Positions 8,607 through 17,156 of a stretch of 64,000 nt of DNA are shown piece after piece. The notes under the pieces are model-generated. The model ran no database searches. It was not told the DNA's origin and was given only the letters and a program-made list of their open reading frames with translations. The stretch comes from Microbacterium sp. M28 (lineage in GTDB: Bacteria > Actinomycetota > Actinomycetes > Actinomycetales > Microbacteriaceae): assembly GCF_025836995.1 (NCBI RefSeq), contig NZ_CP107546.1, positions 3,100,001-3,164,000 on the forward strand, read 5' to 3'. The translations under genes were made by a program, and so were the position numbers. Numbering within the stretch: position 1 is the stretch's first letter; the number at the start of each line of letters is the position of its first letter.

Positions 8607-9265
8607 CCGCGATGACCACGCCGCCTACGTTGGCGCCACAAAGCCCTGCCCGAAAGACACCGATCTGGGCCAAGCTCCTGCTCGCCCTCTTCATCCTCGC
8701 GCTCATCGGTGGGGCCGCATTCGCCGGCGTCGTGCTGGGCAAGTTTCTCGGCGCTGCCGAGTCCCGCGACACCCAGGTGATCCGGTCGATCAAGGGTGAA
8801 GAACAAGTCGTCCTCCTGACTGCCGGGATGACAGACGTCGAGGAGGAGCGTGCCGACGGCCTGAAGCTCGCGATCGGCGACGTCCAGCTCCTCACGCTTC
8901 CGGGCACCGAGCGTTCAGTACTGGTGCGCTACGACTACGACGCGAAATTCGGGATCGAGGGAAAGGACGTGGATATCGTCCCGACGGGCGACAGCTCATA
9001 TCACGTCCACATCCCCGAGTTCATCTCGCTGGGCTATGCCAACCCCGAACTGAGCGTGGCCAACGAAGAGAACGGCGTCCTCAGCTGGACAACCCCGAAG
9101 ATCGACACCGACGAGGTGTTCGAGGAAATTCTGTCCGACCACGCGATAGACGAGCACGTCGAAGGCTTCCGTTCTGTCCTCGAAGATCAGGCCGAGGCGT
9201 TCTACACCCGCATCGCGGAGGCTATCGATCCTGACATCACGCTCGAGTTCGAGTTCACGTCATGA
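8603..9265 (+). CDS. Membrane-anchored protein, DUF4230-like
   Basis: This is a 220-residue protein with a Pro-rich cytoplasmic N-terminus, one strong membrane helix at about residues 24-46, and an exported domain of about 170 residues. The exported part alternates beta strands with charged loops (VLVRYDYDAKFGIEG, HVHIPEF) and ends in a long helix and a final strand, LEFEF. This layout recalls DUF4230 proteins, but I am not certain. It is coupled by overlap to the hydrolase stub before it and the GTPase gene after it. Codon use here is visibly less GC-biased than in the flanking genes. Function is unknown; a cell-envelope role with the GTPase is possible. Confidence 0.8.
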   Translation: MTAMTTPPTLAPQSPARKTPIWAKLLLALFILALIGGAAFAGVVLGKFLGAAESRDTQVIRSIKGEEQVVLLTAGMTDVEEERADGLKLAIGDVQLLTLPGTERSVLVRYDYDAKFGIEGKDVDIVPTGDSSYHVHIPEFISLGYANPELSVANEENGVLSWTTPKIDTDEVFEEILSDHAIDEHVEGFRSVLEDQAEAFYTRIAEAIDPDITLEFEFTS

Positions 9266-10431
9266 CCGGACCTGACGCCTCGGAACGAGTCGACCCACCT
9301 CACGAGGTTGACGGACAGCCGTTTCTCGACGCGACTTCCGAGGCGAAGTCCCGGTACGGCCGGTTCAACCTCGCCGTGATCGGTGGCACGGGTGTGGGCA
9401 AGTCCTCACTCGTGAACGCAGTCTTCGGTCGCGACTTGGCCAAGGTCGGCAAAGGCTTACCGGTGACTCGCGGCGTGCACTACCACCATGACGACTCGCT
9501 CGGCATCTGGGACATCGAAGGCTTCGAGATCGGTTCGGCCGTTCCTCCGGGCGAGCAGTTGAAGCGTCATCTGGAGACGATCTCCCAACGGACGTCTGCG
9601 GAGCAGATCGCGGTCGTCTGGTACTGCGTGAAAGCCAACGACGACCGCCTTACGCCCGCTGACATCGAGATGATCCGGGAATTGGATGCCCGCGGTCTGC
9701 CGGTGATCCTCGTCCTGACCAAAGTCGACTGGGCGCGAAATCCGATCACGGGCAAGTACACCGCGGCCAAAGGGCTGGAAGAGTTCGTCGACTGGTTGGA
9801 GCATCCGGTCGACGAGAACGGACAGCCGCTCGCTATCCCCTACGAGCGCGTCATGCTCACATCGACCAGCGATCCGAACGGGAAGGGCAAGGGCCATGGA
9901 CTCGGTGAGCTTGTCGCGGAGACGCTCGCACTCTCCCCCGAAGACGCGAAGGACGCCTTTCGCATTGCTCAGCGGCTCAACCTCCCGTGGAAGCGCGAGA
10001 TGGTGCGCCCCATCATCGCCGGAGCCGCAGCGCTCGCAGCCACGGCAGCGGCGACGCCCATCCCCGTCGCGGATGCGGTGGCCTTGGCGCCGATCCAGCT
10101 CGGAATGATGGGCCGCATCGCAACGATCTACGACCTGGAGCTCAAGACGATGATGTCTGCCGGGGCACTGGCCCAGCTCGGCGTGCAGATCTCTGGGCAG
10201 GCACTGACGCGCAGCTTCATCAAGTTGGTTCCGGGCGTCGGTAGCGTCGTGAACGCGGGCGTCGCCGGCGCACTCACCGCGGCCACCGGCGAAGCGTGGA
10301 TGCGCCTCTGCGAGCAGATATACACGGGCAAGATCGATCCGGCGACCTTGATGGATGGCGTAAGCGACTACCTCCCGAACTTCTTCGATGTGGCCCGCAA
10401 AGTGATGATGCAGAAGACCGCCAAGCCCTGA
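9262..10431 (+). CDS. GTPase with C-terminal hydrophobic (DUF697-like) domain
   Basis: This is a 389-residue GTPase of the Era/HSR1 type. The P-loop GGTGVGKSS spans residues 41-49, the G3 element is DIEGFE at 84-89, and the G4 element is TKVD at 153-156, so GTP binding looks intact. After about residue 235 there is an Ala/Gly-rich, weakly hydrophobic domain similar to DUF697 regions that associate with membranes. The ATG overlaps the stop of the membrane-protein gene (ATGA). Together they probably act at the membrane. A role in envelope stress, or in defence as seen for other GTPase/membrane pairs, is speculative. Confidence 0.85.
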   Translation: MTGPDASERVDPPHEVDGQPFLDATSEAKSRYGRFNLAVIGGTGVGKSSLVNAVFGRDLAKVGKGLPVTRGVHYHHDDSLGIWDIEGFEIGSAVPPGEQLKRHLETISQRTSAEQIAVVWYCVKANDDRLTPADIEMIRELDARGLPVILVLTKVDWARNPITGKYTAAKGLEEFVDWLEHPVDENGQPLAIPYERVMLTSTSDPNGKGKGHGLGELVAETLALSPEDAKDAFRIAQRLNLPWKREMVRPIIAGAAALAATAAATPIPVADAVALAPIQLGMMGRIATIYDLELKTMMSAGALAQLGVQISGQALTRSFIKLVPGVGSVVNAGVAGALTAATGEAWMRLCEQIYTGKIDPATLMDGVSDYLPNFFDVARKVMMQKTAKP

Positions 10432-10504
10432 CACGAAGTGCTCCCTCACCCCACGGCATCCACATCGTTGTCAGATGCACGAGCCAGGTGATTAGGCTTC
10501 CGGC

Positions 10505-10870
10505 ATGACCGACCACGCGGTGCCGAATCTGCCATCCCGCGACTTCGACGCCACGATCACGTTCTACGGAGGGTTCGGGTTCGGACTGGTCCATCGCGAC
10601 GCTGGCTGGCTGATCCTCCGCCGCAGGTCGCTCCAGTTGGAGTTCTTCGCGTTTCCCGGCCTCGTGCCCGAGGAGAGTTCCTTCATGTGCAGCATCCGCG
10701 TCGACGATGTCGATGAGCTGTACCGGCAGATCAGGGCGACCGGGGTCATCGAGGCGTCCGTCGGGTTCCCTCGGCTGCACCCCGTGGAGCCTCAGCCTTG
10801 GGGGCAGCGAGCGGGCTTCCTCGTCGACCCGGATGGGACGCAGCTGAATCTGATCGAGAACGTCGCCTGA
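10505..10870 (+). CDS. VOC-family protein (bleomycin-resistance-like)
   Basis: This is a 121-residue vicinal-oxygen-chelate fold protein, cytosolic. The two beta-alpha-beta-beta-beta halves are recognisable: DFDATITFYGGFGF and LILRRRSLQLEFF in the first, and SIRVDDVDELYRQI and FLVDPDGTQLNLIE in the second. The length matches bleomycin/glyoxalase-superfamily binding proteins, which sequester drugs or act as small metalloenzymes. A -10-like TAGGCT at 10493-10498 ends exactly six bases before the ATG and no Shine-Dalgarno is visible, so the mRNA is probably leaderless. It is monocistronic. Confidence 0.87.
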   Translation: MTDHAVPNLPSRDFDATITFYGGFGFGLVHRDAGWLILRRRSLQLEFFAFPGLVPEESSFMCSIRVDDVDELYRQIRATGVIEASVGFPRLHPVEPQPWGQRAGFLVDPDGTQLNLIENVA

Positions 10871-10880
10871 CGGTGTGTGG

Positions 10881-10936
10881 CGCTTCGACAAGCTCAGCGA
10901 ACGAAGGGCGGGCGCGCGCTTCGACAAGCTCAGCGA
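10881..10936. repeat. Direct copies of a 20-bp intergenic repeat
   Basis: The 20-bp word that begins cgcttcgaca and ends agctcagcga occurs at 10881-10900 and again at 10917-10936, in the same orientation, in the short gap between the VOC gene and the convergent TetR gene. Such words are dispersed between genes in Microbacteriaceae. The second copy abuts the TetR stop codon. No coding function is seen. Confidence 0.7.
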
Positions 10937-10937
10937 G

Positions 10938-11507
10938 CTAGGAGGTGATCCCCCGCATCAGCACTCCCACCACAGCATCCACCTGCTCTGCCCCGAGCAC
11001 CTTCCCCTGCAGCGCCCCGTAGCTGGCCATCGCGACGAACTGATCGGCGATCACCGCGGCATCCACGTCCGCCCGCACATCCCCGGCCTCGACCGCACGA
11101 GCCAGCCGTTGCGACACCCATCCGCGGATCGGCGCCGCCAGCTTCTCGTTCAGCGCGGCACCCAGTTCGGCATCGGTCGCGGTGACGGCGATGAGCGCCC
11201 GCGCGAGCGCCACGCCCTCGGCATCCCCCAGCGATGCGGACATCGCAGTGAACCACGCCCGTAGGTCAGCCTCGAGATCCGAGGTCTGCGGCAGCGCGAT
11301 GTCCGCGCCGGGCAGCGTTCCGTCGAGCAGCGCCTCCCCCAGGATCGCCGCCTTCGACGGCCACCAGCGATAGATCGTCTGCTTCGAGACACCGGCCGCT
11401 GCGGCCAGCCCCTCGATCGACGCGGACGAGTACCCCTCATCCACGAGCGCGGCGCGCATCGCCGCCAGCACGGCCTGGCGCGCCTGTTCGCTTCGAGGTC
11501 TCGGCAC
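10938..11507 (-). CDS. TetR-family regulator
   Basis: This is a 189-residue TetR-family repressor. The N-terminal helix-turn-helix (about residues 10-55) contains SIEGLAAAAGVSKQTIYRWWPSK split over two helices, and a helical ligand domain follows. The start at GTG 11507 is favoured because a -10-like TAGCCT (11514-11519, minus strand) ends six bases before it; a GTG at 11513 would sit against the hexamer. It is divergent from the SDR gene at 11592, with 84 bases between them that carry a palindromic site, so local repression of that SDR is likely. The inducer is unknown. Confidence 0.9.
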   Translation of the reverse strand: MPRPRSEQARQAVLAAMRAALVDEGYSSASIEGLAAAAGVSKQTIYRWWPSKAAILGEALLDGTLPGADIALPQTSDLEADLRAWFTAMSASLGDAEGVALARALIAVTATDAELGAALNEKLAAPIRGWVSQRLARAVEAGDVRADVDAAVIADQFVAMASYGALQGKVLGAEQVDAVVGVLMRGITS

Positions 11508-11546
11508 GCTCACAGGCTACCGAGTAGTACCCTCAGAAATAACTAG

Positions 11547-11560
11547 ACGCACCGTTGCGT
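11547..11560. promoter_or_regulatory. Probable TetR operator between divergent genes
   Basis: An imperfect palindrome ACGCAccgtTGCGT lies midway between the TetR gene and the divergent SDR gene, just upstream of the AT-rich tatata that could be the SDR -10 region. Five-base arms flank a four-base centre. The position and symmetry suit the operator of the adjacent regulator. Binding is inferred. Confidence 0.5.
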
Positions 11561-11591
11561 TATATAGAGAAAGCGAAAGAAGGAGACCACG

Positions 11592-12587
11592 ATGGCCCTG
11601 ACCGCACACTCCACCATCGGCGAATGGCTGAACGATCCCACCGGCGGACCGCTCATCCGCGGCCTGTTCGAGAAGACCGGCGCCGACCCCGAAGTCCTCA
11701 CCCCCGTCCTCGGCCTGCCCCTGCAGCAGCTCGTCGCCATGAGCCAGGGCGCCCTGCCCCAGGCCGTCGTCGACGACCTCGTCCGCTCTGCCAACGGCGG
11801 CGAGATCCCCGAGGATGCCGAATCCACCGGCTGGACCGAGAAGCCCACCACCGGCCGCTTCGCCGGCAAGACCGTGATCGTCACCGGCGCGGCATCCGGC
11901 ATCGGCAGGGCCACGGCATCCCGCATCGCCCGCGAAGGCGGACGCGTCGTCGCGGCCGACATCTCCGCCGAGAAGCTCGAGGCCCTCAAGGCCGAACTTC
12001 CCGATGTCATCACGGTCGCGGGCGACCTCACGAAGCAGGATGCCATCGACGCAGTTATCGCCGCCGCCGGCGACAAAATCGACGGCCTCGCGAACATCGC
12101 CGGCATCAACGACGATTTCTCCCCCGCGGGCGAGACGACGGATGCCGTGTGGGACCGCGTCATCGCCATCAACCTCACCGCACCGTTCAAGCTCATGCGC
12201 GCGGTCCTGCCGATCATGGAAGCCGCCGGAACCGGCGCGATCCTCAACGTCTCCAGCGAAGCGGGCCTCCGAGGAAACTCCTCCGGCAACGCCTACACGG
12301 CCAGCAAGCACGGCATCATCGGCGTCACGAAGTCGGCGGCGTTCATGTACGGGCCGAAGGGCATTCGCGTGAACTCCGTCGCTCCGGGCGGCGTCGCCAC
12401 CGGCATCCCGATGCCCCCGAACATGTCCGAGTACGGCTCCGCGCGCCTGGCGCCGTTCCAGCAGGCGATCCCCACTGTGGCGACGGCCGAGCACCTCGCC
12501 GCCTCGATCACGTTCCTGCTCTCGGACGACGCCGTGAACATCAACGGCGCGATCCTCGCCTCGGACGGCGGCTGGTCGGTTCAGTAA
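11592..12587 (+). CDS. SDR-family oxidoreductase with N-terminal extension
   Basis: This 331-residue protein has a classical SDR domain starting near residue 88: TGAASGIG near 97-104, NIAGIN, the catalytic serine in NVSSEAG and YTASK. Before it lies an extension of about 85 residues (TIGEWLNDPTGGP, LGLPLQQLVAM) that looks helical and is not part of the usual 250-residue SDR. AAGGAG precedes the ATG. The gene is divergent from a TetR gene and probably under its control, as is common for SDRs acting on hydrophobic or toxic alcohols and ketones. The role of the extension is unknown. Confidence 0.9.
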   Translation: MALTAHSTIGEWLNDPTGGPLIRGLFEKTGADPEVLTPVLGLPLQQLVAMSQGALPQAVVDDLVRSANGGEIPEDAESTGWTEKPTTGRFAGKTVIVTGAASGIGRATASRIAREGGRVVAADISAEKLEALKAELPDVITVAGDLTKQDAIDAVIAAAGDKIDGLANIAGINDDFSPAGETTDAVWDRVIAINLTAPFKLMRAVLPIMEAAGTGAILNVSSEAGLRGNSSGNAYTASKHGIIGVTKSAAFMYGPKGIRVNSVAPGGVATGIPMPPNMSEYGSARLAPFQQAIPTVATAEHLAASITFLLSDDAVNINGAILASDGGWSVQ

Positions 12588-12592
12588 GCCCC

Positions 12593-12628
12593 GGATGCGC
12601 GGGGCGATGGTCCTCGCCCCGCGCATCC
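12593..12628 (+). terminator. Hairpin terminator after SDR gene
   Basis: A perfect 14-bp stem is formed by 12593-12606 and 12615-12628 with an eight-base loop, six bases after the SDR stop codon. There is no run of T, so it is a GC-rich hairpin of the type common in actinobacteria, not a canonical intrinsic terminator. Confidence 0.7.
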
Positions 12629-12668
12629 CCCTTGTCCGGGTGCCAGAGCCCGACTTACGCTGTGCCGC

Positions 12669-13055
12669 ATGTTGAAGATCGTGTCGATCGTGATCCGCGT
12701 CAGCGACCTCCCCGCGCAGTCCCGTTTCTGGCAGGCTGCGCTCGGCTACGTCGAGCGGGATCCGGCGGACGAGGACTGGGTCGTCCTCACACCGCGTGAT
12801 GCAGACGCCCCCTGCATCGCCCTGGATGCCCATCATTCCGAGCGGATCCTGCCGCCACGCATCCACCTCGACATCTACGCCGACGACCAGGCCGCCGAGG
12901 TGCGTCGACTCACCGAGCTCGGCGCCCGCGAGGTGCACTGGGACAACCTGCCGGAAGACGCCGATTACGTGATCATGGAAGACCCCGAGGGCAACCGCTT
13001 CTGCATCGTCGATCGTCCCGACTGGTCGGGTTGGCGTCCCCAGCCCGCACACTGA
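12669..13055 (+). CDS. VOC-family (glyoxalase-like) protein
   Basis: This is a 128-residue glyoxalase/bleomycin-resistance fold protein. It opens VIRVSDLPAQSRFWQAALGY and closes with VIMEDPEGNRFCIVD, the two halves of the paired beta-alpha-beta unit. It is cytosolic, with no signal or membrane segment. The sequence resembles the glyoxalase_6 subgroup of small actinobacterial proteins of unknown substrate. A -10-like TACGCT at 12656-12661 ends seven bases before the ATG with no Shine-Dalgarno, so it is probably leaderless and monocistronic. Confidence 0.87.
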   Translation: MLKIVSIVIRVSDLPAQSRFWQAALGYVERDPADEDWVVLTPRDADAPCIALDAHHSERILPPRIHLDIYADDQAAEVRRLTELGAREVHWDNLPEDADYVIMEDPEGNRFCIVDRPDWSGWRPQPAH

Positions 13056-13164
13056 CGTCGGATGCCGTAGCCGCTGCCCGTCCCCGCCTCAACCCCCTCG
13101 GCGCAACCCGGCCGAGCGGGCATCATTGCATGTGCAGCATCCGACGACAGGGAAAGGTGACACC

Positions 13165-13650
13165 ATGACCGACACCATCGACGAGCGCAAGAAGGTCGCC
13201 GAGCTCATCAAGGACTTCCGCTTCGCCATGTTCGCGACCCGGCACACGGACGGCAAGCTGGTGGCCCATCCGCTCACCGTCCAGGAAGCGGAGTTCGACG
13301 GCGACCTGTGGTTCCTGGTCTCGAAGAAAGCGTCTCCGGTGGCGGACCTCGCCGCCGACTCCGAGGCGAACGTCTCGTTCAGCTCCTCCGACTCGTGGGT
13401 GTCGCTCTCCGGCACGGCCCGCCTCATCGAAGACCGCCAGAAGATCGAAGAACTGTGGAACCCGGTGGTCGAAGCGTGGTTCCCCGACGGACCGGACGAC
13501 CCCTTCGTCGGCGTGCTGAAGTTCACGGCCGAATCGGCGGAGTACTGGGACAGCCCCGGCGGGAAGATCGCCACCGCCTTCAGTTTCGTGAAGTCCAAGC
13601 TCACGGGAAGGCAGTACGACGGCGGCGACAACGCCAAGGTCGACCTCTAG
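13165..13650 (+). CDS. Pyridoxamine 5'-phosphate oxidase-like general stress protein
   Basis: This is a 161-residue FMN-binding split-barrel protein of the general stress protein 26 (PPOX-like) family. Recognisable parts are FRFAMFATRHTDGKLVAHPL, where the flavin phosphate site lies, and LWFLVSKKASPVADL. Start ATG 13165 has GGGAAAGG upstream at good spacing; a TTG further upstream is in frame but unlikely. These proteins bind flavin or related cofactors and are induced by stress in Gram-positive bacteria. It is convergent with the MalY-type gene and has no operon partner. Confidence 0.88.
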   Translation: MTDTIDERKKVAELIKDFRFAMFATRHTDGKLVAHPLTVQEAEFDGDLWFLVSKKASPVADLAADSEANVSFSSSDSWVSLSGTARLIEDRQKIEELWNPVVEAWFPDGPDDPFVGVLKFTAESAEYWDSPGGKIATAFSFVKSKLTGRQYDGGDNAKVDL

Positions 13651-13659
13651 GAGCGCAGG

Positions 13660-14859
13660 TCAGCGCTCACTACGGACAGCCGCCCCCATCGCCGCGAACG
13701 CCTCTTCAAGGATCGGCCGCGGCGTGGCGAACACCACACGTACGAAGTCCTCGTACCCGCGCCCGAGCAGGCGTCCTTCGGTGAGGACGACCCCGGCCTG
13801 GTCGCGGAAGAACTCCGCGGGCGGGCCGGGGATGCCGAGGGCTTTCGTGTCGATCCAGCCGATGTACGTCGCCTCCGGCTCCCGATACACGGCGCCGGGC
13901 AGATGCTCAGACACCAGCGATCCGAGCAGCGTGCGCGAGCCGTCCAGGTAGTCGATCACGCCGTCCAGCCACGGCTTCCCCGCCCGGTACGCGGCCGTCG
14001 AGGCCACCACGCCCAGCGTCGCCGCGCCGTGCTGCACCGAGAACCCGAAGCCGCGGTAGAGCTGCTGATCGGCATCGTTCGACGTGATCAGCTGCGCCGT
14101 CTTGAGGCCCGGGATGTTCCACGCCTTCGACGCGCTCGTACCGGTGATGGTGTGCGCGGCGGTCGCCTCCGACACCGACGCGTACGGGATGAACGGTCGC
14201 CCGCCGAACCGCAGCGGAGCATGGATCTCATCGGCGAACACCCGCCCACCGTGCCTCTCGACGATCTCGGCGATGGCCTCGAGTTCGGCGCGATCGGCGA
14301 CGGTCCCGGTCGGGTTGTGCGGGTTGCACAGCACGAGCGTGCGGGCACCGGCGGCGAACGCCTCGTCGATGCGCTGCAGGTCGTGCTGCCACCGACCGTC
14401 GACCTCGACGCCGGGGACCTCGATCACCGGATGCCCGATCGTGGGCAGATATGTCAGGAACGGCATATACGCCGGAGTCGGCACGATCACCGGTGACCCG
14501 GCCGGCGCGTACTCCTCGACCGCCACCCGCAGGACGGCCATGACATCGGAGACGGCGTGCACCCGCTCGGGGTCGACGGCCCAGCCGTATTCGGCGCTCA
14601 TCCAGTCGGCCGTCGCGCTACCCAGCTCCGCGGCGAGCGGAGGCGAGAGGTAACCGAGGTTCTCCTCGTCGATCGCGCGGTGCATCGCCTCGGCGATCTC
14701 GGGCGCGACCCCGAAGTCCATCTCGGCGACCCAGGCACCGATGCGCCCCGGATGCAGACTCCACTTGCGGCTCTCGGGCCGATCGAGCTGGAAGCGGGTC
14801 CTGCTGTCGAACGGATGCTGTGCCGTGCGCGCGGCGGTCGTGGTCTGAAAGTCGGACAC
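13660..14859 (-). CDS. MalY/PatB-family PLP-dependent C-S lyase
   Basis: This is a 399-residue fold-type I PLP enzyme of the MalY/PatB class, usually cystathionine beta-lyase or cysteine desulfhydrase. It shows WVAEMDFGVAPEI near the N-terminus, the cofactor-contact NPHNPTG, FADEIHAPL, and the Schiff-base lysine in TSASKAWNIPG. GTG 14859 is the likely start: AAGGAG lies six bases upstream, inside what would be the first codons of a longer reading frame from 14874. A TAGATT hexamer further upstream could be the -10. It probably releases homocysteine or sulfide; an aminotransferase role is also possible. Confidence 0.9.
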   Translation of the reverse strand: MSDFQTTTAARTAQHPFDSRTRFQLDRPESRKWSLHPGRIGAWVAEMDFGVAPEIAEAMHRAIDEENLGYLSPPLAAELGSATADWMSAEYGWAVDPERVHAVSDVMAVLRVAVEEYAPAGSPVIVPTPAYMPFLTYLPTIGHPVIEVPGVEVDGRWQHDLQRIDEAFAAGARTLVLCNPHNPTGTVADRAELEAIAEIVERHGGRVFADEIHAPLRFGGRPFIPYASVSEATAAHTITGTSASKAWNIPGLKTAQLITSNDADQQLYRGFGFSVQHGAATLGVVASTAAYRAGKPWLDGVIDYLDGSRTLLGSLVSEHLPGAVYREPEATYIGWIDTKALGIPGPPAEFFRDQAGVVLTEGRLLGRGYEDFVRVVFATPRPILEEAFAAMGAAVRSER

Positions 14860-14963
14860 GCGGGACTCCTTCACAGCAAGCGGGGAACACCCAATCTAAG
14901 GACGACGGACCGCGTGCGCACGTCTCGTTTCCGCGGATGACAGGGACCCCGCGCGGACGAGCG

Positions 14964-15194
14964 TCACTCCCCCATGAGTTCCCGCGGATGCCGGTCGTAG
15001 ACGTTCGCGTCCTCTGACGGGCCCTCCTCGGTACGCACGGTGTGCTGCACCTGGCGCGCCGCAGCCGCTCCGCGCCCGACCTTCACGGCCTCCGCCTTCG
15101 AGGTGAAGCTGGTGCCCAGAGTGCGGGCCTCTCCCTCGATGCGGTTGAACCAGATGCCGTCGCGCTGGAACGTCTCGATATCGCCTGCAGCCAT
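14964..15194 (-). CDS. DUF2188-like small protein
   Basis: This is a 76-residue soluble protein. It has the DUF2188 layout: a short beta hairpin with an aromatic pair (DGIWFNRIEGE), a helix (SKAEAVKVGRGAA), a strand (VQHTVRTEEG) and the closing NVYDRHPRE. GAAGGG precedes the ATG at good distance. The family is widespread and small; its function is not established. It is monocistronic and divergent from the DNA ligase gene. Confidence 0.8.
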   Translation of the reverse strand: MAAGDIETFQRDGIWFNRIEGEARTLGTSFTSKAEAVKVGRGAAAARQVQHTVRTEEGPSEDANVYDRHPRELMGE

Positions 15195-15313
15195 GCGGTT
15201 TCCCTTCTCTCTGCTTCAGTCCTACGGGGGCATCCCGCGGGCGACGACCCCCTTGACACGCTGATTCCACCGGCGCGGTTTCCGATGTCGCACCCCGGTG
15301 CGACAATGCCGTC

Positions 15314-16837
15314 ATGAAGCTCAGCGAGCTCGTCTCCACTGCCGAAGAGGTCGCCGCCACGTCATCGCGCCTCGCGAAGATCGACGCGCTCGCGCGGCTG
15401 CTCGCGCGCGCGGATCCCGGCGACATCGCACCGCTGATCGGTCTCCTGCTCGCGTCACCGAGACAGGGCAGGCTCGGCGTCGGATGGCGCGGGCTCGCCG
15501 TCCTCGACCTCACCCATGCCGATGACACGATCCTGACGATCGCCGACGTCGACGCCGCCCTCGATGCGCTCGCCACGGCATCCGGAACCGGTTCGGCGGC
15601 GGTCCGCACCGACGCGCTGACCGATCTCGCCTCACGCGCGACCGCTGCGGAGTGGGACTTCCTCGCCCGCGCCATGCTCGGCGAACTGCGCACCGGCGCG
15701 CTCGGCGGGGTGCTGCTCGATGCGATCGCGCGGGCATCCGATCGGCCGGTCGCCACCGTACGGCGGGCGGCGATGCTGTCCGGCGACCTCGGCGAGACCG
15801 CTCTGCTCGCCCTCACCGGATCAGCCGAGGATCTCGAGAACGTCGGACTCCAGGTGGGGCGTCCCGTCCTGCCGATGCTCGCCGGCACCGCCGCGACGCC
15901 CACCGCCGCGCTCGAACTCACCGGCGAGGCCTCGGTCGAGTACAAGCTCGACGGAGCCCGCATCCAGGTCCATCGCCGCGGCGACGACGTCAGCGTCTAC
16001 ACGCGCAGCCTCGCCGACATCACGCACCGCGTGCCCGAGCTCGTCGAGATCGTGCGCGCTCTCCCTGCGAACGATCTCATCCTCGACGGCGAGACCCTCG
16101 CACTCGATGAGGACGGCGGGCCGCGGCCGTTCCAGCAGACCATGTCGCGCTTCGGAGCCGACGTCTCACGCGAACTCGCACTGCGCCCGTGGTTCTTCGA
16201 CCTGCTGCACGTCGACGGGCGCGACCTGCTCGACGAGCCGCTCTCCACCCGCCTCGCTGAGCTCGAGCGCATCGCCGACGAGTGGCGGATGCCGGGCATC
16301 GTCACCGCCGATCCGGAGGCCGCCGAGCAGCTGTCCCGCGACGCCCTCACCGCCGGGCACGAGGGCGTCCTCGTCAAGGCGATCGACTCCCCGTACACGG
16401 CGGGGCGGCGCGGCAAGTCCTGGGTGAAGGTCAAACCCGTCCTCACCTACGACCTCGTGGTGCTCGCCGCCGAATGGGGATCCGGCCGCCGCCGGGGAAA
16501 GCTCTCCAACCTGCATCTCGGCGCCCACGACCCGACCGGCGAGTTCGGTGAGCCGGGCGGGTTCGTCATGGTCGGGAAGACCTTCAAAGGGCTCACCGAC
16601 GAACTGCTGCAGTGGCAGACCGACACCTTCCCCGGCTACGAGACGCACCGCTCGCCCGGCGCCGTCTTCCTGCGGCCCGAGCTCGTCGTCGAGATCGCGA
16701 TCGACGGCGTCCAGCAGTCGCCGCGCTATCCCGGCGGCATCGCCCTCCGCTTCGCCAGGGTCAAGGGCTACCGCCCCGACAAGACCGCGACGGATGCCGA
16801 CACGATCCAGACCCTGCGGGCACTGCTGCGCGGCTGA
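15314..16837 (+). CDS. lig: ATP-dependent DNA ligase
   Basis: This is a 507-residue ATP-dependent DNA ligase of the archaeal/LigB type. An N-terminal helical DNA-binding domain covers about residues 1-200. The adenylation domain carries motif I EYKLDGAR with nucleophile K211, LDGETLAL, GHEGVLVKAID and WVKVKP. A C-terminal OB domain follows, so all three domains are present. It seals nicks using ATP, unlike the essential NAD-dependent LigA, and is usually an accessory repair ligase in actinobacteria. GACAAT at 15302-15307 ends six bases before the ATG, suggesting a leaderless mRNA. No Ku or LigD genes are near. Confidence 0.93.
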   Translation: MKLSELVSTAEEVAATSSRLAKIDALARLLARADPGDIAPLIGLLLASPRQGRLGVGWRGLAVLDLTHADDTILTIADVDAALDALATASGTGSAAVRTDALTDLASRATAAEWDFLARAMLGELRTGALGGVLLDAIARASDRPVATVRRAAMLSGDLGETALLALTGSAEDLENVGLQVGRPVLPMLAGTAATPTAALELTGEASVEYKLDGARIQVHRRGDDVSVYTRSLADITHRVPELVEIVRALPANDLILDGETLALDEDGGPRPFQQTMSRFGADVSRELALRPWFFDLLHVDGRDLLDEPLSTRLAELERIADEWRMPGIVTADPEAAEQLSRDALTAGHEGVLVKAIDSPYTAGRRGKSWVKVKPVLTYDLVVLAAEWGSGRRRGKLSNLHLGAHDPTGEFGEPGGFVMVGKTFKGLTDELLQWQTDTFPGYETHRSPGAVFLRPELVVEIAIDGVQQSPRYPGGIALRFARVKGYRPDKTATDADTIQTLRALLRG

Positions 16838-16844
16838 ACCCGCC

Positions 16845-17156
16845 TCATCCGAGGTCGAGCTGAGCGCGCCCGTCTCCCAGATAGAAGACGTACACGCTGC
16901 GGCCCACCTGCATCTGCCGAAGCCGCTTCGCCGGAATCGTCTCCCGGCCCTCGATCAGCTTCGTCCTGCCGTCCTCCGCCCACGACGCCCGGTACCGAAC
17001 GGTCACCGCGCCCGTCTCGCTGGTACCGACGTGACGCACGTCATCCAGTCGCACTTTGATGCGGCGACCGTGCTTGCGGAACTGCCGATCGCGGATGAAC
17101 AGCGAGACGATGAACCCCACCAGGATCACCACGACGATGAGGACGACGAGGGTCAC
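16845..17156 (-). CDS. Small membrane protein, DUF3592-like
   Basis: This is a 103-residue protein. A hydrophobic N-terminal helix (about residues 3-24) is followed by a basic patch and a small beta domain (TVRYRASWAEDGRTK, YVFYLGDGRAQLDLG) like the DUF3592 fold. The start is a GTG at 17156 that overlaps the TGA of the upstream membrane-protein gene, so translation is coupled. Function is unknown. The beta domain is probably cytoplasmic, because Arg/Lys residues follow the helix. Confidence 0.72.
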   Translation of the reverse strand: MTLVVLIVVVILVGFIVSLFIRDRQFRKHGRRIKVRLDDVRHVGTSETGAVTVRYRASWAEDGRTKLIEGRETIPAKRLRQMQVGRSVYVFYLGDGRAQLDLG

